Of a stretch of DNA of 64,000 nucleotides, positions 23,922 to 36,002 are shown piece after piece. Source of the stretch: Rhodamnia argentea (lineage: Eukaryota > Streptophyta > Magnoliopsida > Myrtales > Myrtaceae); assembly GCF_020921035.1 (NCBI RefSeq), contig NC_063153.1:14260001-14324000 (forward strand). Direction: 5' to 3'. Each line of letters opens with the position of its first letter. The first letter of the stretch is position 1. The notes under the pieces are model-generated. The model did not search any database, had not been told where the DNA came from, and worked only from the letters and a program-made list of their open reading frames with translations. The position numbers were made by a program, and so were the translations under genes.

Positions 23922-24760
23922 TATACAAGCTTGAGTTAGCATACAAGCAACTTAAAAAGTTGATGCAGTAAACTTCCATGATGCTACCCATGGAATGCAA
24001 AGGTGGTGCCCTTCCATCCACGACAGCACCTATTTTTACTTTGGTTATGTTTTTTAATCCCTTGAATTTTTCTGAATCCAACCACCCGGGTTGCACACCT
24101 TTCCTAAAAACCAAGTTTTCTACATGTCAATTAAACTTTCCCAAACTTGTAATTTCCTAATTATTCTTTCTATGGATAATATATTTTCTCATTGAGAAAT
24201 GGATTGAGCAATATAATATTTTATTTTGATATTATTTTTATGCTACTTATGCTACTATGTCTTAGAATCACAGCGGCTCTTGGCGGCTGTCCTCTCGAGC
24301 TCCGACCCGACGGCCCCTGCGAGTGGGCGGAGATCCACCGTATCGACTCCCAAGAAGAGCCTCCGGATGGTAGAAGCAATAATCATTGCATTGATATCCA
24401 ATTTCTTCCAAACAATGAATAGAATAGGATATAAAGGTATCATACTTTAAATTCGCAATTCACCAAATGGAAGATAGAATATGATCAAATCCTTAAATTT
24501 CTTATCCTAATCTATCCGGTCTTGTCCCGACTAGAAATGCGGATGACCAAATGCTTGATCTAGCCTCTTTCAAAAGACATCAATTGAAGACCTTCATTTA
24601 CCTCCTAAGAAAAAATTGAAAGGAAACAACAGCTCCACCTTGAAATGATAGATTCGCCGGTTTACATGAGTATCAATTCTCATATGCTTCCAAGTTTATG
24701 CGTACACATAATTCAGATTTAGGAGAAGATGGCTATCTTTTAAGACAATATAATCAAGGG
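23922..24760. other. Intergenic, no gene recognised
   Basis: A GC-richer patch at 24270-24380 is open in several frames (for example LLAAVLSSSDPTAPASGR on the plus strand). It may be an exon remnant, but I cannot assign it. Otherwise AT-rich spacer. Confidence 0.35.
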
Positions 24761-25194
24761 TTAATACCACCAAAAATCCTAAATTGATACATTTGTGGCA
24801 AATTTAATATTAACTATTATTTTGATAATCAAAAATCCCAAACTGATATATTTGTAATTAATTTACCTCAAACTAAATTTCTTACCATCGAAAATCTCAA
24901 CCTGGTACGCTTGTGACAAATTTACCCTTCGTTCGTTTTCGTTAAATTGGGTTAATTCCAACAAAACTTCAAACTAATATACTTATGACAAACGAAGGGT
25001 AAAAACCCCAACTTGATACACCCGTCCACTATCACGTGTCATCCAACTTCGCAAGTTGATAGTAAAATTTAACAAAAATTAACGGACGGTAAATTTATCA
25101 CAAGTGCACCAGTTTGAGATTTTTTATGGTTAAACTATTAATTTTGGACAAATTTGCTATAGATATATCGGTTTGAAATTTTTTGTGGTATTAA
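24761..25194. mobile_element. Palindromic MITE, 'TTAATACCAC' family
   Basis: Left end TTAATACCACCAAAAATCC; right end TTTTTTGTGGTATTAA, its inverted complement. The inside has inverted copies of AAATTGATACA-like and TGACAAATTTACC-like blocks. It is the same family as 6222-6641, outside the array, which shows the family moves independently. No coding. Confidence 0.6.
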
Positions 25195-25924
25195 TTTTAT
25201 AATAAATTACAATGATGCACAATTGACAAACGACTCGGGACATTTTCTTAAAATTCAGTAGGAAAAGAGGCAAATGGGGCGCGAACTATTTGTAAATATT
25301 TAATGTGGTTTATTGATTATATGAAAATATTTAAAAGTTCACGAACCACATTGAATGTTGCACCAAAGTTAACGAATCATATTGAATAAATTAAAATTTT
25401 AAAGACGATATTGCACATTAAATTAATGTTCAAAGATAATATTGAGTGTTTTCCCTATTTCTATCGAAGAAATTTGTAGCCACCTCGTTAATGAAGTCGA
25501 CTACGGAACAAAAATATCATCGGACTAGGTTTCAGAACTTGGGCAACCAACTTTGCACAAAAACGCTTTGCATGAAAAAAACTGTCGACACAAGTAGAAA
25601 AATCTTTAGGCGTGTGGTCCCGGTGAAAAGTTTTGCCCTCACGAAATCCGTCCAGATCACGGCATTGCGTTCATCGAATGTCGTCCATTTATCACTGGAA
25701 CGGAAAACAGCGATTAAAGACGAAAATACTTTCCATGCTGGTCCAATCCGATGACATCTTCCTCCAACTTCTGTCACCCAATGGCAAAAGGCCAAGTGGT
25801 AATGAACTCCAATAATTGTAAACCCAACCTTATCCACAAGTACTATATTCCATGGGAATGATAATGAACTCTAATAATTGCCGCATTAAAAGGAGTAAAA
25901 CACACAAACTCCACTTTCATACTA
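25195..25924. other. Upstream region of the intact P450
   Basis: At 25270-25450 a repeat (AACTATTTGTAAATATT…, ATGTTCAAAGATAATATTG) distantly resembles the MITE at 61183-61530. The rest, down to the TATA box, is the likely promoter region. An open frame at 25446-25754 is unrecognised. Confidence 0.35.
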
Positions 25925-25932
25925 TATAAATA
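25925..25932 (+). promoter_or_regulatory. TATA box of the intact P450
   Basis: TATAAATA about 240 bases upstream of the chosen start codon. It implies a leader of roughly 200 bases. Confidence 0.5.
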
Positions 25933-26166
25933 GAAAAATGCTTCTCTGACGGTCTCTAAAAAATAATATAATATTAATTATAAATTCACACACCATTATC
26001 ATATATTTTACATAAATTAAAAGATCGTTGACTATCAAACTAGCAATTTCATTATAAATATTCATATGCAAATGCCAACTTCATCAATGCGGTCACTCGA
26101 TTGACATTTCCTATCAAAAACATTGCTCTCCCCCTCTCCTTGTTGAAGCAAAGTGAGAGAAAAGCC

Positions 26167-28071
26167 ATGGAAGCCTTGACACTAGTCCCGGGCTTAGCTC
26201 TCTTCCTCCTCCTCCTCGCCGTCATCAAGCTACTCAAACCCAAAGCCACCCACCCGAACCTCCCTCCGGGAAGCTTTGGCTGGCCTGTCATTGGCGAGAG
26301 CCTCGAGTTCCTCTGTTGCCAACGCGGCGGGCACCCGGAGAAGTTCATCCAGGACCGGATGACCAAGTACAACTCCTCCGTGTTCAGGACCTCGGTGCTC
26401 GGGGAGCCAATGGCCGTCATTTGCAGACCGGCAGGGAACAAGTTCCTGTTCTCGAATGAGGGCAAGAAGGTGGCGCTGTGGTGGCCAAGCTCGGTCGGGA
26501 AGCTGATGGGGAGGTGCCTCATCTCCAAGGTCGGCGACGAGGCGAGGTCGGACAAGAAGATGCTCATGAGCTTCTTCAGCCCGGAGGCCCTCATGAAGAT
26601 CGTTGGGGTCGTCGATGAGGTGACCAAGGATCATCTCAGGATTCACTGGGAAGGTATGCGCCTAAAAAGTAGCTGAATCAAAACTCTGCTTGTTTGGGTT
26701 GTTCAGATAAGAGAGAGAAATCCATTGCTTACAGATTTTTGTGTTGGATCGTGATATTTCTTCATTGGAAACTGTCGGGTCCCACTTGGACATGTGGAAG
26801 CGATTTAATGGAGTGAATTATAACCCACGTGGCATGTCCGGCTCACCCAATATTTTTTTTAATTGAACATGATATTAAGATAGGCATCTCTGGACATATG
26901 CTTGAGCAATTTCTGAACGTTTAATTCATCAACTATCTAAATGAATTGCTTATCAAGGCAAAGATCAGCTGGAGGCCTACTCCACCCTTAAGCGGCACAC
27001 CTTCGACCTCGCGTGCCGTCTGTTCATGAGCATCACGGACCCGCAGCTCGTCTCGAGGCTTGCCGACCACTTCCACGTGTTCCTCAGGGGACTCGCCGAC
27101 CTCCCCCTCAACGTCCCCGGCACAAACTTTTACCGCTCGAAGAAAGCGGCGGATTCTATCAGGAAGGAGCTCCGGGTGTTGGTGAAGCAGCGCCGGGCGG
27201 AGCTGGAGAAGAAGACGGCGTCCCCTTCGCAGGACATCATGACACACCTGATCGTGAACGGGGAAGAGAACGGGAAGCTCATGCCCGAGGCGGAGATCAT
27301 AAACAACATGCTGAACCTCCTATTCGCTGGACATGATACTTCCAGTTCGACTCTAGTGTTGATCATCAAGTACCTGAGCGAGCTGCCTCATGTACTTGAG
27401 AAGACCGTTGCCGGTTAGTCCCCGCCTCGATTTTCCTAGTCACCGTTGCACTTCCATCGGCCTCCACGTACGTACTTAACATTCGCATTCGCCAGAGCAA
27501 AGGGAAATCGCGGCATCGAAGGCGGGAGGAGAGCTTATTCAGTGGGGGGATTTGCAGAAGATGAGATACTCGTGGAACGTCATCTCGGAAGTCATGAGGA
27601 TGACCGCGCCGGTCTACGGCTCTTTCCGCGAGGCCCTGGTCGATTTCACGTACGAAGGATATACAATTCCCAAAGGCTGGAAGGTAAAATGCATGCATTC
27701 ATTCTCTGAAAGCACATCAGAGGTAGGCAGTAATGCCGGGCTTACTCGTTTATATGTTGGTCTGTCGTGCATAGTTACACTGGAGCGCATGCACTACGCA
27801 CGGAGACCCGGACTACCACCCTAGAGCGCCGACCTTCGATGAGTCAAGGTTCGAGGGATCTGGACCGGCCCCATATTCGTACGTCCCGTTCGGAGGCGGG
27901 CCAAGGATGTGTCTAGGGCTCGAGTTCGCGAGGGTGGAGCTGCTCGTGTTCCTGCACAACCTCGTCAATGGATTTCGATGGAGTCTGGTCAACCCCGATG
28001 AGAAAATAATCTACGACCCCCTGCCTATACCGGTTGAAGGACTTCCCATCCACCTTCGACCTCGCGACTAG
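26167..28071 (+). CDS. CYP716-like cytochrome P450 (triterpenoid oxidase type)
   Basis: Four exons: 26167-26653, 26958-27413, 27496-27683 and 27775-28071, joining in frame to 475 residues, the usual length for the family. The N-terminus has a hydrophobic anchor (about residues 5-22), then the proline hinge [14 protein letters not shown]. The oxygen-binding I-helix motif AGHDTS is at about 286-291, ExxR (EVMR) at 346-349, the FDESRF (PERF) region follows, and the haem loop [10 protein letters not shown] has its Cys at about 423. All catalytic landmarks are intact. The gene family is recognised from the LPPG..GWP.IGE, GHDTSS and YTIPKGWK patterns. CYP716 enzymes commonly oxidise beta-amyrin, lupeol or related triterpenes at the endoplasmic reticulum; the substrate here cannot be told from sequence. 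An in-frame ATG at 26101 would add 22 residues; I chose 26167 because family members begin close to their anchor. It is a paralogue of the truncated copy at 16659-19674, from local duplication. Confidence 0.93.
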
Positions 28072-28379
28072 CTTCTTCTGTCATCTGTGAATGACTGCGT
28101 GAACGCTTGGCATTCGTATTACTCGAAGTCCCTTAATGTTTGTATATCTTACATTTCCCAAAGCTCTCATCTGATTGATTCTATAAAATCTTCAGATCGA
28201 ACTTTTGTTTAATCAGACACTTGAAATTAGTAGAAGAGAAGAAATTAAGCTACAACATTGACTAAGCCATCTGTAAAGATAATTATCAATATCGTGCTCT
28301 CTCGTTCAAGGAAAGCTAGCCTATAGAAGGGGGAAATAGATGGAATATACATTGAAAATAAGGACGATTATTTCATTTT

Positions 28380-28850
28380 TGCTAGTTTAGTTCTAAACCT
28401 TTTAATTTTATCAAATAAGTTGTAAATATTTTCACTTTTGGTCGATTTAGTTCATACGATTAATTTTGACTAGAAATCGCTAATGTGGATGCCGTTTGTT
28501 TTACATGACATGGTCAGTACTTACGTGGACAAAATTAACAATATTCTTACATAATTTTAAATTTTTTAATGCTATTTTTATTATTTTTTCCTTCTTTTAT
28601 TTTCTTCTGTATTCCTTCTTTACTTTTTTTTTCTTTTTCATTTTTCATTTTCCCTCCATCGTCCACACTATTGATGGCCGGCAAAGGTCACCGGATCGGC
28701 GAGGGCAACCCTCGCCGGCCTAGCGATGGCCACCCTCGCCGGCCATCAACAAAGCCTGGATTTGGCCGATGGAGGGAAAAAGGGAAAAAGAAAAAGAAAA
28801 GAAGAAAATAAATTCAAAATTCAAAAACATGTTCAAAAATCACATGTTTT
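28380..28850. repeat. GTCCTAAACC-family MITE fragment
   Basis: Left part TTAGTTCTAAACCTTTTAA; internal ACTAGAAATCGCTAATGTGG, a T-rich run, and the palindromic GCGAGGGCAACCCTCGCCGG. It lies downstream of the intact P450. The right end is diverged and no target duplication was found. Confidence 0.5.
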
Positions 28851-29322
28851 TGGATAATTTTTCGGATTGAGGAAGCGGTGCATAAGCTTCTCTTTGTTAT
28901 ATTCAAGATGCAATGTCCTAAAACTTTTGTCTGTTTTGCAATCAAATACCTAATTTTTTTAATATTCAATCAAGCATCTCAACGTTTTGAATTGTGGTCA
29001 ATGCTATGCCTCCACTAAATTGAATGTTATGTCACTTGGTTTTTTGTTGGGACATGAACCTCCACGTCAATTTATTTTTTGCCATATAAGCAAAAATAAC
29101 CTTTTCTTTGTTCTTTTGCCTTTTGTTTCTTTTTTCCTCCTCCTTCTTCGTTGAAGCCGCTGCTCTCTACTTGGGTTAATCTGCAAACTGAAGTCTGCAA
29201 TGGTGTAGATGGAACTTAAAGAGCAGCCATGGCTGTCGAGGGAGAGAGAGATGTGGAAGGCAACGAGCCTCACAATCATTAATTTTCGCCAACCTAGGCA
29301 ATACTTTTCCACGAAAGTGTCC
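28851..29322. other. Spacer with no recognised gene
   Basis: AT-rich. A minus-strand open frame at 29067-29342 has no recognisable domain. Confidence 0.4.
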
Positions 29323-29330
29323 ATGTCAAC

Positions 29331-30197
29331 TAGAGGTGTCAAATGGGTGGGGTCGGGTCGAATATGATCCGACCCATACCGACCCGTCTAACCCGTTTTG
29401 ACCCATACCCGACCCAACCCGTTTTGACCCATATTACGAAAAAAACACACAAATATTCAAGAAAAACTTCTACAACTCATTTAACCTATTTTAAGCTCTT
29501 CACAGATATGTATTACTAGATAAAAATTTCACATCAAATAAAAAATAAATTAAATGATAAAAAAAATTAGCAAATAAAATAAAAATGATGTTACTAAAAT
29601 ACTTTCATGCAATAAAAATCTAATGAATTTTTAATATTTTATTTTATTTTTCTATTTTAATATTTTAAAAAAATATTCAAAATTTTTATTATTAAAAAAT
29701 TTATTTTTATTTCATTTTGCTTTCATTTTTCTACGACAACCTGCCGCGGCGGTGGCGGTGGCGGTGGCTTACGGCTGGGGGGATTTATGCAGGTCGAAGA
29801 AGAGTGCATAACTAGTTAGCAACACGGAAAGATGCTATCTCTCTTCGGACAGTAAGGTAAAAAGAAAGGATATATATGTTTTGGGACTGAGTGGGAGAGT
29901 GCGTGGGGAATTCGTGGGTGGCCCCACATTCGTGACGAGCGCCAATCGATTGTTTCTTGCGAAAAGTTCAATGTGGACGAGGGAAGGAGAGGCGAATCGA
30001 GAGCACACGTCTTAAGCGCACGCTAAGCTTAGACACACCTGGAATTTTCCTTCCTTTTTTATAGGTAAAAAATGGATTCTATATGGGTTCTATGTGTAAC
30101 CCATTTTTAACCCATTAGATTTTACTTCAATACTAACAGCCCATATTGAACCCATTTCTTTTAAATATGGGTCATGGACCCCATATTTACAGCTCTA
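29331..30197. mobile_element. Non-autonomous hAT-type element, 867 bp
   Basis: The left end reads TAGAGGTGTCAAATGGGT; the complement of the right end reads TAGAGCTGTAAATATGGGG. An exact 8-bp target duplication ATGTCAAC flanks it at 29323-29330 and 30198-30205. TA-G-GTG-type ends and 8-bp duplications are typical of hAT. Subterminal regions are packed with GACCC/GGGTC-type repeats (ACCCGTTTTGACCCATA on the left, ATGGGTC on the right), the usual pattern for hAT transposase binding. No transposase ORF. Confidence 0.85.
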
Positions 30198-30437
30198 ATG
30201 TCAACATAACTAAGGTCGACAGCGCCACATCAGGGTGAAAAAACGAGGAAGAAAAAAGGGTGAAGGGGCTGAACCAAAAAAAGAAAAGAAAAAAAGGACA
30301 GAAAAGAAAGAAAGAACAGAGGAGAGACAGAGGCTGGTGGAAGTGGTGTGTTTTGATTGCGAAAGAAGATAACAGGGAGGGGGAGAGAGAGGATTTGGTG
30401 AACTAAAACAAGAACAGAGAAAAATAGAAGAAGAATC

Positions 30438-30703
30438 AGCGGGACCGCCGTAGTCGATGATTGACGTACAGTACCCAAAGGATCAAACCCTAGGGCTCTG
30501 ATACCATGAAGAGAAAAAACTCTCCTTTCATTCAATGAATATCTTTTTTTTTGTACATTTACAATACTCAATCTTATCATATATATATAAGACATCTGAT
30601 AACCCTAATTAGGGGATATACAATAGGAAGGATTCTATACTAGGAAGCATACTATACAATAAAAAACTTCATAACAAATAGGCTAAAATAGCTCACAACC
30701 ACA
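30438..30703 (-). mobile_element. Copia LTR plus leader fragment, same family as 11618-16658
   Basis: 30507-30703 is an LTR and 30438-30506 is the adjoining leader with the primer-binding site (TGGTATCAGAGCCC on the minus strand). It aligns with 16392-16658 from AGCGGGACC onward; left of 30438 the similarity stops abruptly in unrelated DNA. The LTR differs from the left LTR at 11618 by about seven changes, somewhat more than the two LTRs of the full element differ from each other. It is followed by ATAGC at 30704-30708, the same five bases that precede the full element. Confidence 0.88.
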
Positions 30704-30708
30704 ATAGC

Positions 30709-32659
30709 TTGTTTGGGAACGTGAATCGTGTTGCGAAAATAAATAAACAAAATCTCCATACTAGCTTAATGCGAATGTTGCGATATTGGATATCTGTTGT
30801 TAATCGATCAGTTCGATTCAATATACAAACCGTGTAAATCCAAATGTTGGAGTTGGTGTTTCTTGGTGGCTAGTGGGGATTATCAATTGTGTTCAACCCG
30901 ATGTGTTCCAATTTATGACCAGAGATGTGATTGGGGTTGGGTTCGACAGACTCCAAGACCAAACTCCATTGGATCTGGCTTGTGTTCGTAGGATTAGTCC
31001 AGGCTATTGAGATGGGCCTTTCAGCTTAATTCCAAGCACATCTTCTTTCTTGGGTTGGGGTAAAATCAGATGGATTTTGTGGAGAGTGCAAACCATTCGA
31101 CCTGTGATTCGAAATTCGGTTATGGAGTGCAATGCAGAGAACTTGATAATATATAAGTTGCCAGACAAGTATCGTATCGCGACTTTCTCTTTCACGTATT
31201 GTGCCCATGTCCGATCAAAGAATGCCATCGTACGTCGAAGCAAATAGTTTCACGACGAATTGTTTCATCAAAACCAAATTTGGGAGGGAAAACTAACGAT
31301 TTAGCCTTAAAACCTATCATATGTTAATTCGATCCTAAACTTCCCAATTTTTCCACACGAAGTTCCAACGAAGTCCGTCCGGTCAATTGCCTCGGAAAGT
31401 CCCCGACGCGACAATCCACAAAATGCCCATGCCAGCATGCGACGTAGAACAATCGGCGATGACCGGACGTCACGCCAGCAATTTGGGATAGAATCATTTT
31501 CGGCACATCCATGTGCCGATGCACGTGACTCAATTAAACACGAGATTGTATGCACAGCAACTCTAGCTTTAGGCCATAGCTTAGTAGACCTACAAGAATG
31601 TAATTCGATGGTTGAGGGAAAGAAGATGCTTGGGGTGTGTGGTGGGGTTTTGGCTGGGGAGGGAGGGACAACTAAGCCTTAGTATTATTATTTGAGGATC
31701 ATGCACGTTCAAAGGACGTTCCTTTTCAGCCTTAACCAAAGGCAAGCCAAAAGCAACACAAAGCTTCCACCAAGGTAGTGAAAGAAGACCCACTTGGCAT
31801 TGAATTCTCACGTTGGATTTGGGCAAGAACTCCATTAATTGACCCTTCTTGATGGTCCCCAAATGATATCCCCTTTTACTAATTTGACATTTTTTGTCTC
31901 ACTAAAGTTCTATTTAATCACGGGTTACCCTTGCTATAACAATCAAAAACATCATCATTATCCCAATTGACTTTTCTTTTTGTTCTTGGAGAAAATGATA
32001 AAGAAAAAAGAGACAAAGCAAATCAATGTTTTTTTTTTTAATCCGGAGCATGTGTTGGATGTTGCAGACAAGTACATGGAGCAATGGTCCACCACACGTT
32101 AGAAGGGATTATGGGGGTTAACAGTATGTAGTTTGATGTGGCTTGTCTACATCCACGTGTGATAATTCATAATATAATGCCAAACTGCCTGGTTTGGCCC
32201 TTTTTAGTTCTATTGCCGTGACATCAGAAGCAATATGTATAGTACCCGAGATGATATTCAAAGGGATTTATTCATTTAAAAATTAAATCTGATATTGTCA
32301 ACTTTCTAGTTAATAAGCAAATATTAACTAGTATAAAGATAAGAAATTTGGCATTTTTGAAAAGTTAACGTAAAGGGAATTTTTTTTCTGCCAATGGCAA
32401 ATGAAAAGACTCCCATAATCGACAAGGACAATGCCACCTACATAAGAGTCCCGGAGACATTTTGAAATTGCTCTTGGATCAAAATACATGACCGTTCATC
32501 CAAATTAACAGGCATAAATCATCTTATTTTCTTTCAAACTAGCGTGCATGATTTGAGTGGTTTAATCTACAGCCATCAATTTTAATATTTAGGATCAATT
32601 AAAGCTTGCACTGATAGGATGAAACATAAGCATATTCTAGCCAAAATCCAACACAACAA
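30709..32659. other. Intergenic, no gene recognised
   Basis: It contains a degenerate repeat arm near 31295-31345 (CTTAAAACCTATCATATG…CGATCCTAAACTTCCC). Several open frames of 60-90 codons (for example 31590-31862 minus) have no recognisable domain or splice context. Confidence 0.4.
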
Positions 32660-33050
32660 TTGACCGGCCAGGGTTCTCGCTTGTGGCCGGTCGCCTACAC
32701 CATTGACAAGGTCAGGCAACCCACAAAGGAAGAAGGAGAAGAAAAAAAGGTGAAAAGGAAAAGATAAAATAAGATAAGATTCAACATAATTTAAAAAAAA
32801 ATCGTGAAAATTAAAAAAATTAAAAAGTTCTCTATATCGGCGTTGGCCGTGCCACGTCGGACGTACGGTCTATGTTAGTGATTTTCAACTAAAATTGACC
32901 AAAAAGATTGAATTGACAAACCGTCTAAAGGTTTAGAATTAAATTGATAAATTATCAAAATATTTAGAACTAAATTAATATAATTAAAAAAAATTAAAAA
33001 TGAATTTTGACCCTCGTATAATAAGTTTAAGATTTGGGAGAATTTTCTCC
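32660..33050. repeat. GTCCTAAACC-family MITE remnant
   Basis: It has the internal blocks GGCGTTGGCCGTGCCACGTC and CAACTAAAATTGACCAAAA, then ATAAGTTTAAGATTTGGGAG as the right arm. The layout is as in the copies near 18.4, 21.3 and 28.5 kb. Confidence 0.5.
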
Positions 33051-33186
33051 GTCCTGCAATTGAACTTCTTATCAGGAAACATTAAAATTTCCACTGTTTT
33101 CTTGGTTCACGTGCTTTATTGGCATCCCATCTCATCACCACCACATCATCACTTTACAGATTGTCACGAAAATATAAAGCTTCTTT

Positions 33187-33207
33187 TATTATTATTATTA
33201 TTATTAA
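33187..33207. repeat. (ATT)n microsatellite
   Basis: About seven units of TTA/ATT. A simple repeat in non-coding DNA. Confidence 0.8.
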
Positions 33208-33644
33208 AGCCAACACAGCAGGAGCTAAAACACTAAATTAACCTTGAAAACTAGGGTTTGTGGGATCCGTCGAATCATCCTAGCTTTTCACCATCTCACC
33301 CCACGACCTTTTTAATATAAGCTGTCTTTTCTTAAGTCAAAAACCCAAAACTATACCCAGAATAGCATATTTATTTTAAATTATTTTGTGACACCAAAAA
33401 TCTTAAATTTGTACTGATATAACACATTTCTTCAATGAGCACCATTAAAAATCTATCTAAATAGACTCGGAAAAGCAAACGGCTTATGTGGCTTAAACCA
33501 AATGAAAATGATGTTATTTTAACTGAAAAATCATCATACTTAACATTAACAGAGAGTAAATATATCAAATAAGTGGAAGTTTAGGATTTTTTATCTAACG
33601 AGAAAAATTTTGTGATAAATATGTTACAATAGACATAGTTTTGG

Positions 33645-33803
33645 TGGCGCCGCTGGTTCACGCACTCTTCCTCTCACAAAAGGTCGAATGTTCGAATCTC
33701 GGGAGCGTCGCATGGTGACTTATCCGGTGGCACGTGTTGCCCCCAGGGTTTACCCCCGGCTGCCGGTAGTGCGGGGGTTCCCTGGGTCATCAAAAAAAAA
33801 AAA
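33645..33803 (+). mobile_element. SINE retroposon with 16-bp target duplications
   Basis: A 159-base insertion starts TGGCGCCGCTGGTTCACG and ends in about 13 A residues. It is flanked by exact copies of ATAGACATAGTTTTGG at 33629-33644 and 33804-33819. Near its 5' end it carries sequences resembling the tRNA internal promoter: TGGCGCCGCTGG (A-box-like) and ATGTTCGAATCTC (B-box-like). Short length, poly-A tail, polymerase-III-type boxes and long perfect duplications together identify a tRNA-derived SINE mobilised by LINE machinery. The perfect duplications indicate a young insertion. Confidence 0.85.
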
Positions 33804-33819
33804 ATAGACATAGTTTTGG

Positions 33820-35994
33820 AATTTTATGTTACAAAGAGAAAATTCATAGTAAATATGTCAGGATGGGCATAATTTGATGTTTTTCATGGCTTTTTCTCTC
33901 TTTTTTATTTGGCCATATTGTATAATCCAAATTTATCTGCTGCTTACATATGAAGAATAAAGTTTATACCAACAGTAAGGGACAATCTATAGAAATCTAA
34001 AGTCTAAAGTGGGAAGGCTAACTCTTCGGGCACTTGATGGTGAAATAAATAGCGAAGGTCACAATAGTTAATGAATTATATCTTCAATTGTAAGTTACTT
34101 TTGATTCCTTGCACCAAATGAAATGGTGCGGATATTCGTTTGAAGGATGGTCCTTTTCATCCTTAACAAAAGATAACAACACGAGAACCGCGCACTTTGA
34201 ATTTTGGGCAGAACTTGTCATAAAACAGAAAAAAAAATTTCAAAAAAATTAAATAAATCATAAAACAAATTATCCACATCGGTCTACGCCATGCCACTTA
34301 GGACAGCTGAAGCCAACTAGATCATCATATCGACAATTTTCTGTCCGAAATTGAGCATAAAAATTGGATCGATCATCGTACAATAGATTTAGGAATTTTT
34401 GTACGGTTACCCTTAATTTAAGAGTACGAGTATAAAGACTCGATTATCTAAAAGCTCACTTTATACATGTCTCGATATATGGGGTTAACACACTCTTTGT
34501 ATATGGGTCATCTTCTATTATCGATAATCTTAAGCTTTTAGGATGAACATTTTGATATTTTATCGAATCTAGGTTGTGCCCCGATTTGCTTGGAGTGCAA
34601 GCACTATGCTTTTGCATATAAAAATGTTTTCTTTCTTTCTTTTTTTGGCAGAGCATGTAGTGAATATAAAAGACAAAAAGATTTGGGAGCTTTTGCTTTT
34701 CCCAGGATTTCCCATGGTCCCCCCTACAGTTCTACGTGGGGTTCATGTGAGTTTCCTTTGGGTATGTCTTGTCCCCCCATCCCCGTGAAAATTCCCAATA
34801 ATGCCAAAAGAGAGTTAGGTCGCATGCATTTAATTATTACGTCATTCGACCCCTTCTTTGGCCTTAGCACACCAATAATTGCATTTAGGGCCGGTGGCAA
34901 ATTTATGAAATAAAAGGAATATTCCCGGACAGATATATTTCCAAGATAAATCATATAGATCGGGACCAATCAGATGCCACGTAAAATAAGATGTGACCGA
35001 ATAATGTACATGTGAAACTGGGAAAGTCCTGGGGAGAAGAGGACACACTGTTTAGCGTATCTGATTTGCCATTTTAAATACCAAGCATCCTATATAGGGA
35101 CGAGCAGCACGTCGACTCGATCGGAGAACGTCCAAACCGGATCGAATCACGAATCGGACCGGCAGTTCCCGATTTCATAGGCAACCAGGACCAATTATTT
35201 TTGTTTATTTTTTTGTATTTCTTTAATACAAACCCAATTTAATTAATATATCAAAATTAAAGTCAACATTGCTCACCCTTACTAATAATTCTCCGATTCC
35301 ATTAGACCGCTTGGAAACCGGACCGGTTGGCGGTTATTGAATGTGACCAAAATGGATCGGGAACTGATCGGCGGTAATTAAAAATATGCAAAAAAAGGGG
35401 TAAAATTTTCAAATAACAAGCATCTTGGTAGAAAAAAATTATTTAAAGAAACATATAGTTTAAAGAATCTCAAAGGCAGCTTCACAATTTGTGTGAGAGC
35501 CGATATAATATAAGGCTCGAGCTTGACTTGACCCACATACTCTGCTACCCAAAACATGACTCAAATTCGATCAAGAATAAAAGATGATGCTCGAGCTTAA
35601 CTCGAATGGAAAATCGAACAATTTGAAGTCAACTCGAATTGATAACTATCAAATTATGAATAAGTCGGAGCGCAAGTTTAATAAGCTCGAATATTTCTAC
35701 CCTCCATTTTGTCTACGTGTGTTTCCTTTTACTATATCCAAAAAACTGGAAAGAAAAATAAAAGCTCGCTTAGTTTCATGAGCGTGCCGAGCTATGTATT
35801 TACGAGATCAACTTGACAAGATACTCGAGTGATTCGAGCTCGAAGTCGACTTTAAATCGTGCGATTTGATCTCGAGTGATGATTGAGTCGCATCCGAGCT
35901 ACACAGAGTATCTTGATTCAGCTTCATCCCCAAGGCTTAATTTGTATTTACATAGGTTTTGGTGCTCTGGCATGTAAAATGGAAATTTTCTACG
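33820..35994. other. Intergenic with decayed hAT-like pieces
   Basis: About 35095-35390 holds GGACCGG/CCGGTCC-rich sequence like the subterminal repeats of the hAT element at 46.7 kb (GAATCGGACCGGCAGTTCCC, GGAAACCGGACCGGTTGG). 35505-35900 is rich in CTCGAGC and GACTTGAC motifs, probably another hAT-like remnant. No gene is recognised. Confidence 0.4.
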
Positions 35995-36002
35995 GTAGGA
36001 TT

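Noticed and set aside
26052..26646. Long minus-strand frames opposite exon 1 of the intact P450
   Set aside because: The plus strand carries clear P450 motifs; these are shadows.
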